Below are positions 32,601 to 41,484 of a stretch of DNA of 64,000 bases, piece by piece. Under the pieces are notes generated by a model. It was not told the origin of the DNA and made no database searches. It saw nothing but the letters and a program-made list of their open reading frames with translations. The stretch's first letter is position 1. Every line of letters begins with the position of its first letter. Location: assembly GCF_002257695.2 (NCBI RefSeq), contig NZ_CP155571.1; one strand, 5' to 3'. Source of the stretch: Sporomusa acidovorans. GTDB taxonomy: Bacteria; Bacillota; Negativicutes; Sporomusales; Sporomusaceae. The position numbers were made by a program, and so were the translations under genes.

Positions 32601-32757
32601 AAGCCAAGCTTCCCGCCGTGGCCTGAAGACTATCCTGCATCTTCCGCTGATAGTCTTCTGAGACCAAAGAGTGACTAATCATTAGGGTAGAAACCATAGC
32701 AAGTAATATGAGCGAACACATAATTATAGTCAATTGATGGCGAATTGGAAACTGCAT
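29632..32757 (-). CDS. dCache-HAMP-GAF-GGDEF-EAL cyclic-di-GMP enzyme
   Basis: 1041 aa. N-terminal membrane helix, a periplasmic dCache sensor (about 35-300, with RRYPFYQVLAIYNVNGDSIAKT and SYAYLLDGEGVVVAHPDRQ), second helix, HAMP (RRLTRPLQDMVQATNQIKEG), a coiled coil, a GAF domain (about 440-600), GGDEF (RIGGDEF intact, no RxxD I-site just before it) and EAL (FEALLRW, EITES, DDFGTGYSSLTYLK, EGVET all intact). Both synthesis and hydrolysis of c-di-GMP are possible. It stands alone, ending at a terminator. Confidence 0.95.
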   Translation of the reverse strand: MQFPIRHQLTIIMCSLILLAMVSTLMISHSLVSEDYQRKMQDSLQATAGSLAYTIHQFMQNAYNVNQQIAEYPDLENLDADKQLQLLIETKRRYPFYQVLAIYNVNGDSIAKTSGAPANRAERWWFRKFIADRQPFISRSYYSISSDVPVTSIIQGLYANGELSGIFLADIEVRQLQQMVENYSSGGESYAYLLDGEGVVVAHPDRQQVAELYNYKTLKKTVLLRDANGKTLKDDKGNHFTEEVPFALTPSLQTLVARVTAGEAGVGEYTGINGEKYLCAYRTIALPGTTKPWSLIVVQEKKTVMAFMDYVTVKTTLVGMLVIVFSIFLSLWFSRRLTRPLQDMVQATNQIKEGDLAVRLAVQSANEYSILAINFNQMVDELRQHRKRLQSLVEARTSQLEAANQEMLALNEELTAMNETLEDTNQRLNDENSARRQTEEKLLFRERQYRAITGLLTQPHAAGMEDILETILHNAVAMLNAAAGYIGLFSEDGKKFYIHHSIGIDKVTIRTPQAGESGILRHVYSTGKMFYIADYRVYAYRVFDKLLDASTSSVITIPLIQAGKVSGVLTICWSEVTTPVKKEDLDSLRQFGDLASVALERDTAQKKISEIAFHDTLTGLPNRVSLNLYLKEEMERSHLGQASGIILFIDIDEFKEINDNFGHSFGDHVLVTVSRYLVAAVDKTAFVARIGGDEFVVVIPGGKTRGQAAGMADHLIDELCREYQVALEQVHLSASVGVVMYPGDSDMAEDLVKKADIAMYAAKKAGKACWRFYEPVLLQETNEKMVLTNGLRRGLERGEFLLNYQPQYDAAGKRLIGFEALLRWNSAEHGFMPPDRFIPLAEQTGLIIPIGEWVFKEACLFARRLADMGKAAIHVAVNISPRQLVADGFVATVRSCIEAAGISPGQIEIEITESIFIESVEDAIFKLSQLRELGVVLSLDDFGTGYSSLTYLKSLPVGVLKIDKSFIDEIVSDQAQLHVVGAMINLGHNLGLSLVAEGVETEKQLKILSEYRCDRIQGYVFSKPLAAEAAIRLVTDSASGD

Positions 32758-32923
32758 TGAATATTACACCCCTAAATGAAACCATACGATTTGTTCTGTT
32801 ATGAATGATCGGTTATAAAGTTACGTTAAAATTGTATAATAGATATATTCTAACGAAATTCCCTCATCCCTTCGAATAAAATACTTAATTTTCGATAATC
32901 TTTTTCTTTTCTCTGCAGCCGCC

Positions 32924-32968
32924 AGGAAAATAGAAATGCTGTTTGTCATAACGACAAACAGCATTTCT
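32924..32968 (-). terminator. Terminator of the soluble chemoreceptor
   Basis: Sixteen-pair stem AGAAAUGCUGUUUGUC/GACAAACAGCAUUUCU followed by AUUUUCC. The rest of 32758-33056 is the AT-rich leader of the GGDEF-EAL gene. Confidence 0.85.
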
Positions 32969-33056
32969 CGTTTTCCGGAACCGATCGGGGTTCTGGTATT
33001 ACATATTATACTATTTTTATTAGTACTGTTGATCAGCCAAACGTACTGCCCGCAAC

Positions 33057-33875
33057 CTATCGCTGCAGTTTGGCGACCCGCTCAACCTCATTGGCTGATG
33101 ACGCCAGTTGCTGCAAGGATGCCGATATTTCCTCGGTAGCGGCCGCCTGGCGTTCACCGGCTTCGGAGGTATGAACAACAGTATTGACCAGTACATTGAT
33201 TTCCTTCTGGATGTTTTGCAAAATTCCCTTGATCGTTGTTACCGCTTCCGCACTGTTTACCGCCATTTTGCGAATTTCCTCGGCTACGACAGCAAATCCT
33301 CTCCCCTGTTCACCGGCACGGGCAGCCTCAATGGCGGCATTAAGGCCAAGCAGATTTGAATTGGCCGCAACATCGCTTACAAATCGGAGAATCTCGTCCG
33401 TCTTTTGGATATCGGCCAAAACATTTTCCCCATTACTGCGGATGTTGCTCAAATCACCGGCCAGCTTGGCCGCCGTTTCGGCAACTTCCTCCGAACTGGC
33501 GGATAGTTGCTCGGTGGTAGCGGCTATCGACTGTGAGGCTTCATGAAGAGTATGCTGAATTTCAACGCTAACGGCACTTGAGATAGCCCCCACCAGTTGA
33601 TCGCCGTCAAAAATCGGTACACAGTATGCCTTGGCCAGGAATCCATATAACTCCTTGGGGAGCATCTTCTGGACAGCCTGTTTCGTTTTCAGACATTGAT
33701 CCACCGCTCCGCCACTTGCTATCTTGTCGCCTTTTTGCGTTTGCAAAGTAAAACTATCGGCATTAAGAAAATGAACAATCGTCCCCTCTGCATCGGCAAT
33801 CAAAATGCTGCAATCAAATGCATTGAGCTTTTGGTACACCTCTGCCGATTGAATAGCAGCTTCTAATTGGTTCAT
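33057..33875 (-). CDS. Soluble methyl-accepting chemotaxis-type protein
   Basis: 272 aa, no membrane helix. Residues 1-105 form a PAS-like sensor (FDCSILIADAEGTIVHFLNA; YCVPIFDGDQLVGAISSAVS). A short MCP signalling domain follows with the tip VAANSNLLGLNAAIEAARAGEQGRGFAVVAEEIRKMA, where canonical Q-T-N is S-N. Such short cytosolic receptors are common in Firmicutes and sense internal signals; the ligand is unknown. Start ATG after AAAGGAGGAAGGGT. Confidence 0.9.
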   Translation of the reverse strand: MNQLEAAIQSAEVYQKLNAFDCSILIADAEGTIVHFLNADSFTLQTQKGDKIASGGAVDQCLKTKQAVQKMLPKELYGFLAKAYCVPIFDGDQLVGAISSAVSVEIQHTLHEASQSIAATTEQLSASSEEVAETAAKLAGDLSNIRSNGENVLADIQKTDEILRFVSDVAANSNLLGLNAAIEAARAGEQGRGFAVVAEEIRKMAVNSAEAVTTIKGILQNIQKEINVLVNTVVHTSEAGERQAAATEEISASLQQLASSANEVERVAKLQR

Positions 33876-34002
33876 ACCCTTCCTCCTTTATAAACAGCTA
33901 TAATCAATCCCCGCCACCGGCGCCTGCCGGCCATGGTTTGATTGATCCCCACGTTAAACAGCCTGTAAGCACTATCATAGGATCTTCCATGTCAAAACAT
34001 CG

Positions 34003-37000
34003 TCAAAAAAATTCGGCCACTTCATCCAGTGACTTCCTTTCCAGGGCCCCGCCCGCCTTATGCAAAATAATTTTTGCCTGTTGATAATACTCCCGGGCCG
34101 ACAACGTTAAATAGTCCCCAAAAATATCTGCCGCCACCGGATTCTGATCCATAGCCTGTCTGATTTCCGTTTTTGTCTGCAATACCAGTCCATTTTGATA
34201 ATTGTCATGATACCTGTCTAAAAATTCATCGGCTTTGTGCAAATACATCCGGCCTTCATGATAGCGTTTTTCCCTGACGGCAATAATAGCCAACACACAA
34301 TACAGGGTACAATAACTGCGGGAACACCAATACCCCCGGTACTCGCCAAAGCCGTCGCCTACCGCCTGGGCGTCTGATAAATATTGGCGCGCTTTATCAA
34401 TAATTCCCAGTTTAAAGGCGGTATAGCCGGCATTGATGTAAAACACCGCCACCCCTTCGCTAATTCGCTTATGGCCTGCCGTCTTTACCGCCTGCTCATA
34501 ATAATGCAGCGCTTCCTCCAGCTTAAGCGCCTCGCGCCGTAAGTTGCCAATATAATTATAAGCGGCGGCAATATTTAAAATATAACAATTATTTTGCATA
34601 TCCATTTTTTTAAATAGGGCAATCGACTGGCGGTAATATTGCTCGGCCTGTTCCGTCTGGCCGCATAGCGCCGCGGCCAGACCCAAAAAGCGCAAAGCAG
34701 CCGCTTTTTTCCCCGGCAAATCAGCCTGCTCGGCGATATCGAGCAGTTTCTCGGCAAACCTTTTGATAATACTGGGCCGGCTGACCTGAATACCCAGAAA
34801 GATCATTTCCTGATATCCTTTGACCAAATAATCCTGGAACCCCTTGTCGGAGGCCAAGCGCAAGAGCTGATGAATCATCTTGATCCCGGCGGCATGCTCG
34901 CCGCGCCAAATATAATAGCGCCCCATCATCTCCCAATAAGCACTCTGATAGATAGCCACCTGACCATCGCCAGCCTGTTCCGCAGCCATGACGGCGAGGA
35001 GTTCCCTGATCTTCTCCAGATAAACAACCGTTTGATGGCGGCTTTCCCGAAAACCGCTATAGCCGGCGGGATAGCAATCATTCAGTTCCGGAAACAGCTC
35101 ATACTGCGGGCAGAAATACTTCTCCGCCAGCTTTACCGTGTAGGCAATCACCTTAATTTTTTCATCAGCCTGCGTATAATGATATAAAATGGCTTCGTAA
35201 ATGTCCTTAGCCTGCTGGCCGTTGTTGACCTGGCGTTCCAGTTCCAGGCCGACTAATTTATGCAGCAGCTTTCGTCTGGGTATCGACATTTGCTGATAAA
35301 CAAAACTTTGAATCTGCAAATTGTAAAACGTGTAGACAAGCCCTTTGGGCACAATATGATCAGTTTTGGTGATCAGCCGTTTGCGTTCCAGCTCCTCAAT
35401 CGCCTCCACCAGGGCAAACTCGTCCACCTTCGAAATAGCCAATAACTCATTATAACTGGAATACTTGAAAAATACGGAGGCTACCTCCAGAATTTTGCGG
35501 GCATTGGCCGATAAATTTCCCAGCCGTTCCTTCAAAACACTTTGCAAACGCAAAGAGCCGCTGCCGAGTTCCCGTCCGGCGGCAAGTAAATGCAAACACT
35601 CCATTAAAAATAAGGCATTGCCGCCCGTGTACTCATAAAGCTTATGCTTTAGCTCATCATTAATTTTTTCGGCCGGCAATTTCGATTCCAATATTCTGCC
35701 CACCGTCTCAAAGTCGAACCGTTCCAGCATGACCTTTTCCAGCATGTCGTCCCGTTCGAAATCCCATAACGACTTTTCGATATGACTGAAATATTCACTA
35801 TGGCATAAGGCGATACAAAAAATTTCCGAGCCATGCAGACGCAAAACCTGGTGCAGTACGGCCAGACTTTGGCTGTCCATCCAGTGAATATCGTCAATGA
35901 CAATAATAAGGCGCCGTTGTTTGGCCAGTTTTCCCAGAACACCGCACATAATTTCTTCGACCATTGTCGGATTAAATTCATAAGCGACCATAAAAGATTC
36001 CTGGCCGGTAAGGGTATCGCTCCATTCAAGCGCGGGAAAAATATAAGACAGCACCTTATACCATAATGGCGGAATCGCAATTTTATCACGCACCAACAGA
36101 TTCTTTACCTGGATAAAAATATTACTCCACGATTTATAATCATATCCCGCTTCAGCCTGGTAGCATTGTGTCCGCAGAACACTGCAGTTTTCCGCCGGTA
36201 TACTGGTAAATAACCGTTCTACCGTTGTGGTTTTGCCAATACCCTGCTCCCCCTGGACAAACATCATGGGATGCTTGTGGCGTTTTAAACAAAAATGCGC
36301 CACCGCCGTGCGTAAAACCTGCAATTCCTTATCCCGTCCGAAAAAGCCGTCTTCCTTGGCAGCGTCTGCCACCTTAGCGGTAATCATTCTTTTTTCGCGT
36401 ACCCGGTTATAGATTTCCCGCGTCTTGGAACTGGGCTGCAATTTCAAATCTTCGGCCAGTCTCTTTTCCAGCTCCTGATAAATTTCGATGACTTTATAAA
36501 ACGCTTCTTCCCGCTCATAGATCTTCATCAACAACCGGTAAGCGCTTTCATTATATTCATCCAGCTTAATTAACTGCTTAATCGATTGTTTGGCAGCCAT
36601 ATAATCTTTGTCGTTCATCCGCTTAACAATACTCTCGGTAAGCCGGACCGTAACCTTCTCCTTGAAACGCTCACGCTCCAGCATAACCCATTCATCAAAG
36701 GCATCCGTATTTTTGCAGTAAAATCCGTCCAGGAAAACCCCCTGGTAGGTATCTAAAAAAGTATGGATTTCCATTATATCTAAAAGAGCCACATCGGTAC
36801 TGTCAATTAGCTTCGGATTTACGGCAATAGTCGTCCGGGTCGGCGTAATCAGCAGGGAATTCGACATGATCTTTTTTATTAAATAAATCGTATTGCGCAA
36901 ATTTTTCTTGGCCGAATTTTCATCCATATCGCCCCAAAACATTGTCGCCAGCTTTTCCCGTGTGGTTTCGCCGGCAACCAATAGAAAATATAACATGGCC

Positions 37001-37086
37001 TCCATTTTTGCAAAAGGGAAATTTAGTTTCTGTTCATTCCAGTAAATCGCGGGGTTTCCAAACATAATCGCACGTAATGTACTCAT
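34003..37086 (-). CDS. SARP/BTAD-type ATPase transcriptional regulator
   Basis: 1027 aa from the ATG at 37086 after GGAGTGGAACTT. Order: winged-helix DNA-binding domain (about 1-100, EKLATMFWGDMDENSAKKNLRN), bacterial transcriptional activation domain (100-235), an AAA/STAND-type ATPase (FFGRDKEL; Walker A GEQGIGKT; Walker B LIIVIDDIHWMD), and a long TPR-rich C-terminus. STAND regulators of this kind (MalT/AfsR-like) activate genes on ligand binding. The divergent NCS1 permease is the likely target. Ligand unknown. Confidence 0.9.
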   Translation of the reverse strand: MSTLRAIMFGNPAIYWNEQKLNFPFAKMEAMLYFLLVAGETTREKLATMFWGDMDENSAKKNLRNTIYLIKKIMSNSLLITPTRTTIAVNPKLIDSTDVALLDIMEIHTFLDTYQGVFLDGFYCKNTDAFDEWVMLERERFKEKVTVRLTESIVKRMNDKDYMAAKQSIKQLIKLDEYNESAYRLLMKIYEREEAFYKVIEIYQELEKRLAEDLKLQPSSKTREIYNRVREKRMITAKVADAAKEDGFFGRDKELQVLRTAVAHFCLKRHKHPMMFVQGEQGIGKTTTVERLFTSIPAENCSVLRTQCYQAEAGYDYKSWSNIFIQVKNLLVRDKIAIPPLWYKVLSYIFPALEWSDTLTGQESFMVAYEFNPTMVEEIMCGVLGKLAKQRRLIIVIDDIHWMDSQSLAVLHQVLRLHGSEIFCIALCHSEYFSHIEKSLWDFERDDMLEKVMLERFDFETVGRILESKLPAEKINDELKHKLYEYTGGNALFLMECLHLLAAGRELGSGSLRLQSVLKERLGNLSANARKILEVASVFFKYSSYNELLAISKVDEFALVEAIEELERKRLITKTDHIVPKGLVYTFYNLQIQSFVYQQMSIPRRKLLHKLVGLELERQVNNGQQAKDIYEAILYHYTQADEKIKVIAYTVKLAEKYFCPQYELFPELNDCYPAGYSGFRESRHQTVVYLEKIRELLAVMAAEQAGDGQVAIYQSAYWEMMGRYYIWRGEHAAGIKMIHQLLRLASDKGFQDYLVKGYQEMIFLGIQVSRPSIIKRFAEKLLDIAEQADLPGKKAAALRFLGLAAALCGQTEQAEQYYRQSIALFKKMDMQNNCYILNIAAAYNYIGNLRREALKLEEALHYYEQAVKTAGHKRISEGVAVFYINAGYTAFKLGIIDKARQYLSDAQAVGDGFGEYRGYWCSRSYCTLYCVLAIIAVREKRYHEGRMYLHKADEFLDRYHDNYQNGLVLQTKTEIRQAMDQNPVAADIFGDYLTLSAREYYQQAKIILHKAGGALERKSLDEVAEFF

Positions 37087-37583
37087 AAGTTCCACTCCAA
37101 TAAATGTAATTTATCAAGCAACCGTCCTGCGTTTTCCCAAATTACATCTTCCCTTTTTACAGAAAGCTCCCGGTTTTCCCCCGCCAATCTCTTAATTTTC
37201 GGAGGAATAAAACAATTTATCCTATCAATTATCAATTTACGCATCACTAAGTATTATATCATTTTTAGAAAGACAAAGGGGAATCATCTTTTAATTGACG
37301 TTATCTTTTGACGATTAGGTAAAATTCGACGTTTTTTTGACAGTTGGCGATTATCATATTCCTTAATTGATAAATCTCTGTCTGTTTAATAAGCTAAAGC
37401 AATCATAAATTGCAGGCCGCAACATGCACGGTAACCTTATAACCCTAAACATGGAACGGGTAATTGGACCGTAACCCCCGGACATGCCTTACCGTGCCAT
37501 TGTGCGGCCATGCAATATTATATAGATACAAAGGAATGAGCATCAAATCTTGCTTAACCACAAAATAAGAAGAAGGAGTGAAA
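37087..37583. promoter_or_regulatory. Divergent control region with repeated TTGACG-like hexamers
   Basis: About 500 bases between the SARP regulator and the permease. TTGACG occurs at 37295 and 37308, TCGACG at 37326, TTGACA at 37337 and TTGGCG at 37344, all on the plus strand within 55 bases. An inverted pair GCACGGTAA (about 37426) and TTACCGTGC (about 37487) lies closer to the permease. Direct repeats of short units are typical SARP sites, but binding is inferred. Confidence 0.45.
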
Positions 37584-39035
37584 ATGGTGACCCAAGCAAA
37601 AGACAGCTTGATTGAAACACGTTCTATTGACATGATTCCCGATCACGAGAGGCATGGTAAGCCATTCAACCAGTTCACGCTCTGGTTCGGCGCTAACATG
37701 CAGATTACTTCCGTAGTGGACGGCGCTTTGGCCGTAGTATTTGGCGCTGACGCCTTGTGGGCTTTCATCGGTCTGTTGATCGGCAATATCCTGGGAGGCG
37801 CGGTTATGGCCCTTCACTCGGCGCAGGGCCCTCGTTTAGGCTTGCCGCAGATGATTTCCAGCCGCGCCCAGTTTGGTGTTCTTGGTGCTATCCTACCCTT
37901 AATTTTAGCTGTTGTTATGTACCTTGGCTTTGCCTCGACAGGTACTGTTCTTTCCGGACAAGCCATCAACGGCATTCTCGGCGTCCAAAACCCGGCTATT
38001 GGTATCATAATATTCGGTACTCTCACCGCCATCCTGGCACTTCTTGGCTACAAATATATCCATGCTCTGGGCCGAGTGGCAACCGTTACCGGCATCCTCG
38101 GCTTTACCTATCTTACGATTATGGCCTTTGTTAAATTTCCCGTTGCTTCCTTATTTGGGGTAAAACCGTTTGAATTGACCACTTTCCTGTTGGCTGTTTC
38201 CCTGTCGGCAGGCTGGCAGCTCACCTTCGGCCCTTATGTCGCGGACTACAGCCGGTATCTGCCGCGCAGTACTCCTCAATCGTCTACATTCTGGAATACC
38301 TTCCTCGGCAGCGTTATCGGCACCCAATGGGCAATGACCCTTGGCGTCATTATCAGTGCAGCCAGCGCTGCGGGCTTCGGCGGCAGCTTCCTGAAAAATC
38401 AGGTAGGCTATCTGGGTGAACTGGGAGGCTTGGGCCTCATTGCCATCCTTATCTATATTGTCATCGTTATCGGTAAATTAACCGTTAATACGCTGAATGC
38501 CTATGGGTCCTTCATGTCCCTGCTGACCATCACAACGGCCCTGAGCGGCAAGAAAACGGCTTCAACAACCTTACGGACTTTGTTCATTCTGGGAATGATC
38601 GCCGCTTCCGTCTGTGTCGCCCTCTTTGCCAGCAAAGACTTCCTCAATCTGTTTAAAAACTTCATCCTGGTGCTGCTCATGGTCTTCACCCCGTGGAGTT
38701 CGGTCAACCTTATCGACTTTTACTGTATTTCCAAGGAAAATATTGACGTTCCCGGCTTATATGATCCCAAAGGCCGCTACGGCGCGTGGAACATACCTGC
38801 CCTTGTCTCCTATTTTGCCGGCGTAATTGCCCAAATTCCGTTTATGGCACAGGCCCTGTACACCGGCCCCATTACGAAGATGCTGGGCGGTACCGATATT
38901 TCCTGGATTGTCGGCTTAGTAGTAACAGCGGCCATCTACTATCCTTGGGCCAAGAGCCACAACGTGGCTCCTGACGATATGATTTATCCCGAAGAATATC
39001 TGCTTGCCGCTGAAAAAGAAAAGACAAACAACTAG
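37584..39035 (+). CDS. NCS1-family nucleobase/cation permease
   Basis: 483 aa from the ATG at 37584 after AGAAGGAGTGAAA. About twelve membrane helices and NCS1 hallmarks: the N-terminal FNQFTLWFGANMQITSVVDGAL, GPRLGLPQMISSRAQFG, and GWQLTFGPYVADYSRYLP. The family imports purines, cytosine, allantoin, hydantoins or thiamine precursors. The residues do not let me choose a substrate. Divergent from the SARP regulator and followed by a strong terminator; no catabolic gene is adjacent. Confidence 0.92.
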   Translation: MVTQAKDSLIETRSIDMIPDHERHGKPFNQFTLWFGANMQITSVVDGALAVVFGADALWAFIGLLIGNILGGAVMALHSAQGPRLGLPQMISSRAQFGVLGAILPLILAVVMYLGFASTGTVLSGQAINGILGVQNPAIGIIIFGTLTAILALLGYKYIHALGRVATVTGILGFTYLTIMAFVKFPVASLFGVKPFELTTFLLAVSLSAGWQLTFGPYVADYSRYLPRSTPQSSTFWNTFLGSVIGTQWAMTLGVIISAASAAGFGGSFLKNQVGYLGELGGLGLIAILIYIVIVIGKLTVNTLNAYGSFMSLLTITTALSGKKTASTTLRTLFILGMIAASVCVALFASKDFLNLFKNFILVLLMVFTPWSSVNLIDFYCISKENIDVPGLYDPKGRYGAWNIPALVSYFAGVIAQIPFMAQALYTGPITKMLGGTDISWIVGLVVTAAIYYPWAKSHNVAPDDMIYPEEYLLAAEKEKTNN

Positions 39036-39090
39036 CAAGCACCAGCCAAAGTTTACAAACGAGCAACCAGTAAAAAATACCTGTTACCTA

Positions 39091-39128
39091 AAAAAGCTTC
39101 AAGAGCTGCCCGCTCTTGAAGCTTTTTT
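39091..39128. terminator. Bidirectional terminator
   Basis: AAAAAGCUUCAAGAGC/GCUCUUGAAGCUUUUUU between the convergent permease and protease genes. Confidence 0.92.
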
Positions 39129-39154
39129 GTTAACACCATCATTGTTATAATGCC

Positions 39155-40285
39155 TTATTGCACTTCAACCTGCACAACCGCCTCTTTGGCCAGCGCCATA
39201 ATTTGCGCAGGAGTCAGATCAGCGGAACCTCTTTTGCGGGGAAGACGGACCGGGTCGGCAAGCGTATAGACAAGATTATCCACATAATTAATTTTCATGG
39301 CGAAATTAACATTCTGCGGAAAAGTCCCCGTCAGCAGCAGCGCTTTATAGGGATTTACACTCGCCGTAACAACGCCCACAACCTGCCCTTTCGTATTGAA
39401 CAGCGGACCGCCGCTGTTTCCGGGTTGGATGGGAATGCTGATCTGCAATACCCTGGCATCATCCTGAATGCCGGTTATGCTGTTAATGATTCCCTCGCTT
39501 AATTTGGGTTTGGCACCCAGTAAATTAGGCAAAGGAAACCCTACCGTATAGACCGAATCCCCGTCCTTGGGAGTCCCGTAACTTGCCATCGGCAACGGTT
39601 TTACCGGTGCCGCAAGCTTACTCACCTTCAGCAGTGCCAAATCATTAGCCGGATCTTTTGCCACTACCGTCGCTGCCGTTTTCAGGCCGTTGGTATTTTT
39701 AATTTCGATTGTTTTCGCATTATCGACGACATGGTTACTGGTTACCACTAAATCCTGGGTGATAAAAAAACCCGTACCGATCCGGTTTGGAGCCTGAACG
39801 GCAGCGTCATTCCCCGGGTAGATCCTAAAAAGCAGCTTCCTTTCTTTCCTTTCCCCGAAGTATTCCATAATCTGATTCGTTGCCAGCCGGAACGTAGTCC
39901 CTAACGCTTGTCCGTCGGTAACCGTAAGATAGCCATTTGCCTTTTTGTGGACTAAGCCGGTAAACACCTTGGGTACTGCGGTTACCTTCAACTGCAGTTT
40001 TATTTTACCCTTTTCCCAGGCGGAATCTGTAGATTGAACAATAAATCCAAGATAATCATAGCCCTCACATACGGAAAAATCATTCTTAACAATTGCGATT
40101 TCATACTTATTATCATCGGTGATCCAAATGCCCTCCAGCAGATCGTCGGGTTTGTCCTTGAAAAAAGTATCAATGGCCTGCTGCCTGTCCAAATCCCCGC
40201 CTGGCAGCGGCATAGCAAAACCCGGTTTTGCGACAAAACATACTACTAAAAACGCCAAAAAGAAATACCACAACTTTTTCATCAT
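39155..40285 (-). CDS. Secreted trypsin-like (S1C/HtrA-type) serine protease
   Basis: 376 aa. Signal peptide MMKKLWYFFLAFLVVCFVAKPGFA. An unassigned domain occupies about 30-165. The chymotrypsin-fold domain follows with catalytic His (TSNHVVD), Asp (DPANDLALLKV) and Ser (IQPGNSGGPLF). No PDZ domain follows, unlike typical HtrA. It probably acts in the periplasm in quality control or processing. Either of two adjacent ATGs could start it. Confidence 0.9.
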   Translation of the reverse strand: MMKKLWYFFLAFLVVCFVAKPGFAMPLPGGDLDRQQAIDTFFKDKPDDLLEGIWITDDNKYEIAIVKNDFSVCEGYDYLGFIVQSTDSAWEKGKIKLQLKVTAVPKVFTGLVHKKANGYLTVTDGQALGTTFRLATNQIMEYFGERKERKLLFRIYPGNDAAVQAPNRIGTGFFITQDLVVTSNHVVDNAKTIEIKNTNGLKTAATVVAKDPANDLALLKVSKLAAPVKPLPMASYGTPKDGDSVYTVGFPLPNLLGAKPKLSEGIINSITGIQDDARVLQISIPIQPGNSGGPLFNTKGQVVGVVTASVNPYKALLLTGTFPQNVNFAMKINYVDNLVYTLADPVRLPRKRGSADLTPAQIMALAKEAVVQVEVQ

Positions 40286-40431
40286 AGAAAAGCCTCCCTG
40301 GCACTGCTAAATTAAACCAAATCAATTTTACCATAAATCACAGCCAATAGCTCTTCGAAAATAAATTTTCCGGAAAAACCGGCACCGTTTCCTGTCCCGG
40401 AGTAGACAACAGTTTATTTTCCATACAAGCT

Positions 40432-40459
40432 GCAAATCCAGTCTGATCACCATAGTATG
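40432..40459 (+). promoter_or_regulatory. Sporulation-type promoter of Gly-Cys copy 3
   Basis: GC (within GCAAA), 17 bases, CATAGTATG, as in the other two copies. Confidence 0.5.
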
Positions 40460-40490
40460 TAATAACCTGTTAGTAAAGGAGGGCATACTT

Positions 40491-40607
40491 ATGAGTTTTG
40501 GATTTGGAGGATGCGGTGGTCGGAATGGCTCTGGGATAATAATTATCATTATTATTATTATCCTGGTGTTATGCTGCTTCGACAATGACTGCAGCCCTAC
40601 CTGTTAA
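40491..40607 (+). CDS. Gly-Cys membrane microprotein, copy 3 (YjcZ-like)
   Basis: 38 aa: MSFGFGGCGGRNGSG, a run of nine Ile, then LVLCCFDNDCSPTC. It shares the head GFGGCGGR, the poly-Ile helix, CCF and the terminal SPTC with the two copies at 20-21 kb, but has one extra Cys and clear divergence, so it is an older duplicate. The ATG follows AAAGGAGGGCATACTT. Confidence 0.75.
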   Translation: MSFGFGGCGGRNGSGIIIIIIIIILVLCCFDNDCSPTC

Positions 40608-40654
40608 AAACCCATAGGCTAGCTGACAACCACAACGAGATTAGCACAATAGAA

Positions 40655-40692
40655 AACCGCCTGCCAAAATAGCAGACGGTATTTCTATTTTC
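40655..40692 (+). terminator. Terminator of Gly-Cys copy 3
   Basis: ACCGCCUGC/GCAGACGGU followed by AUUUCUAUUUU. Confidence 0.65.
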
Positions 40693-40755
40693 CGGCCGTA
40701 GTGCCGTTTTTGTGGTTGGCATTCGTTATGTTTCATCACTGCCTCACTCTCAGTG

Positions 40756-41484
40756 TCAGATCGGTGTAGCAAGGTCAATCATTTCCAAATAAATCTTCTT
40801 ACACTTTTGAAAATCGGCATTTTTGATAGTTTCCACAATTTGCTTATGATAATAGGTACTATTTTGCATGAATTCTATTATAGACCGCCCTTCATTCTCA
40901 ATAATTTGACAGCGATGTACATTTATCGATTTTAAGTATTGGTAAATGGACTCTCTTGCTGCAATAAAGGCCAAAACAAAAAGCGAATTCTTGGATGCTT
41001 TACAGATTTGGTAATGAAATTCCAAATCCGCTTCTATAAGGCGATCAATGTCGATATTGTCTGCTTCTTTCACCTCATTGGTTACCCGTTCATATTCATC
41101 AAAAGCTTTCTCGAGCTCTAAAATGCATTCACTAGTTGCTCGCTCAATAGCTAACCGGACACACTCTATTTCAATACATTTTCTGAACTCGCAGACATCA
41201 TTCAACATTTCCGGTTTCATAAACAACTCAGTAACTTCGCTTACATATTTGCGAAAACTGAACTTTTTTACGAAAGTACCCTCTCCCGCTTTTGTTTCAA
41301 CAATTCCCAAAGTATTAAGCTTTTGCAGCGCCATTCTTATCGTTAGCCTATTGACTCCAAAATTGTTTGCTAACTCCTGTTCAGAGGGAATTTTAAATCC
41401 AGCTTCCCACTGTTTTGACGTAATATTTTCTTTAATCTTATCACAAACTTGATCTACAAGGCTGACTTTGACTAACTTTGCCAC
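40756..41484 (-). CDS. GntR-family (FadR/FCD) regulator
   Basis: 242 aa from the GTG at 41484 after AAAGGAGAATAGT. N-terminal winged helix (IPSEQELANNFGVNRLTIRMALQKLNTLGIVETKAGEGTFV) and a C-terminal FCD effector domain with metal-type ligands (ADLEFHYQICKAS, HKQIVETIKNAD). FCD regulators usually sense sugar acids or carboxylates. The sugar-acid-type MFS transporter and enolase-superfamily enzyme at 47.7-50.3 kb are possible targets, but the dms operon is closer. Confidence 0.9.
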   Translation of the reverse strand: MAKLVKVSLVDQVCDKIKENITSKQWEAGFKIPSEQELANNFGVNRLTIRMALQKLNTLGIVETKAGEGTFVKKFSFRKYVSEVTELFMKPEMLNDVCEFRKCIEIECVRLAIERATSECILELEKAFDEYERVTNEVKEADNIDIDRLIEADLEFHYQICKASKNSLFVLAFIAARESIYQYLKSINVHRCQIIENEGRSIIEFMQNSTYYHKQIVETIKNADFQKCKKIYLEMIDLATPI

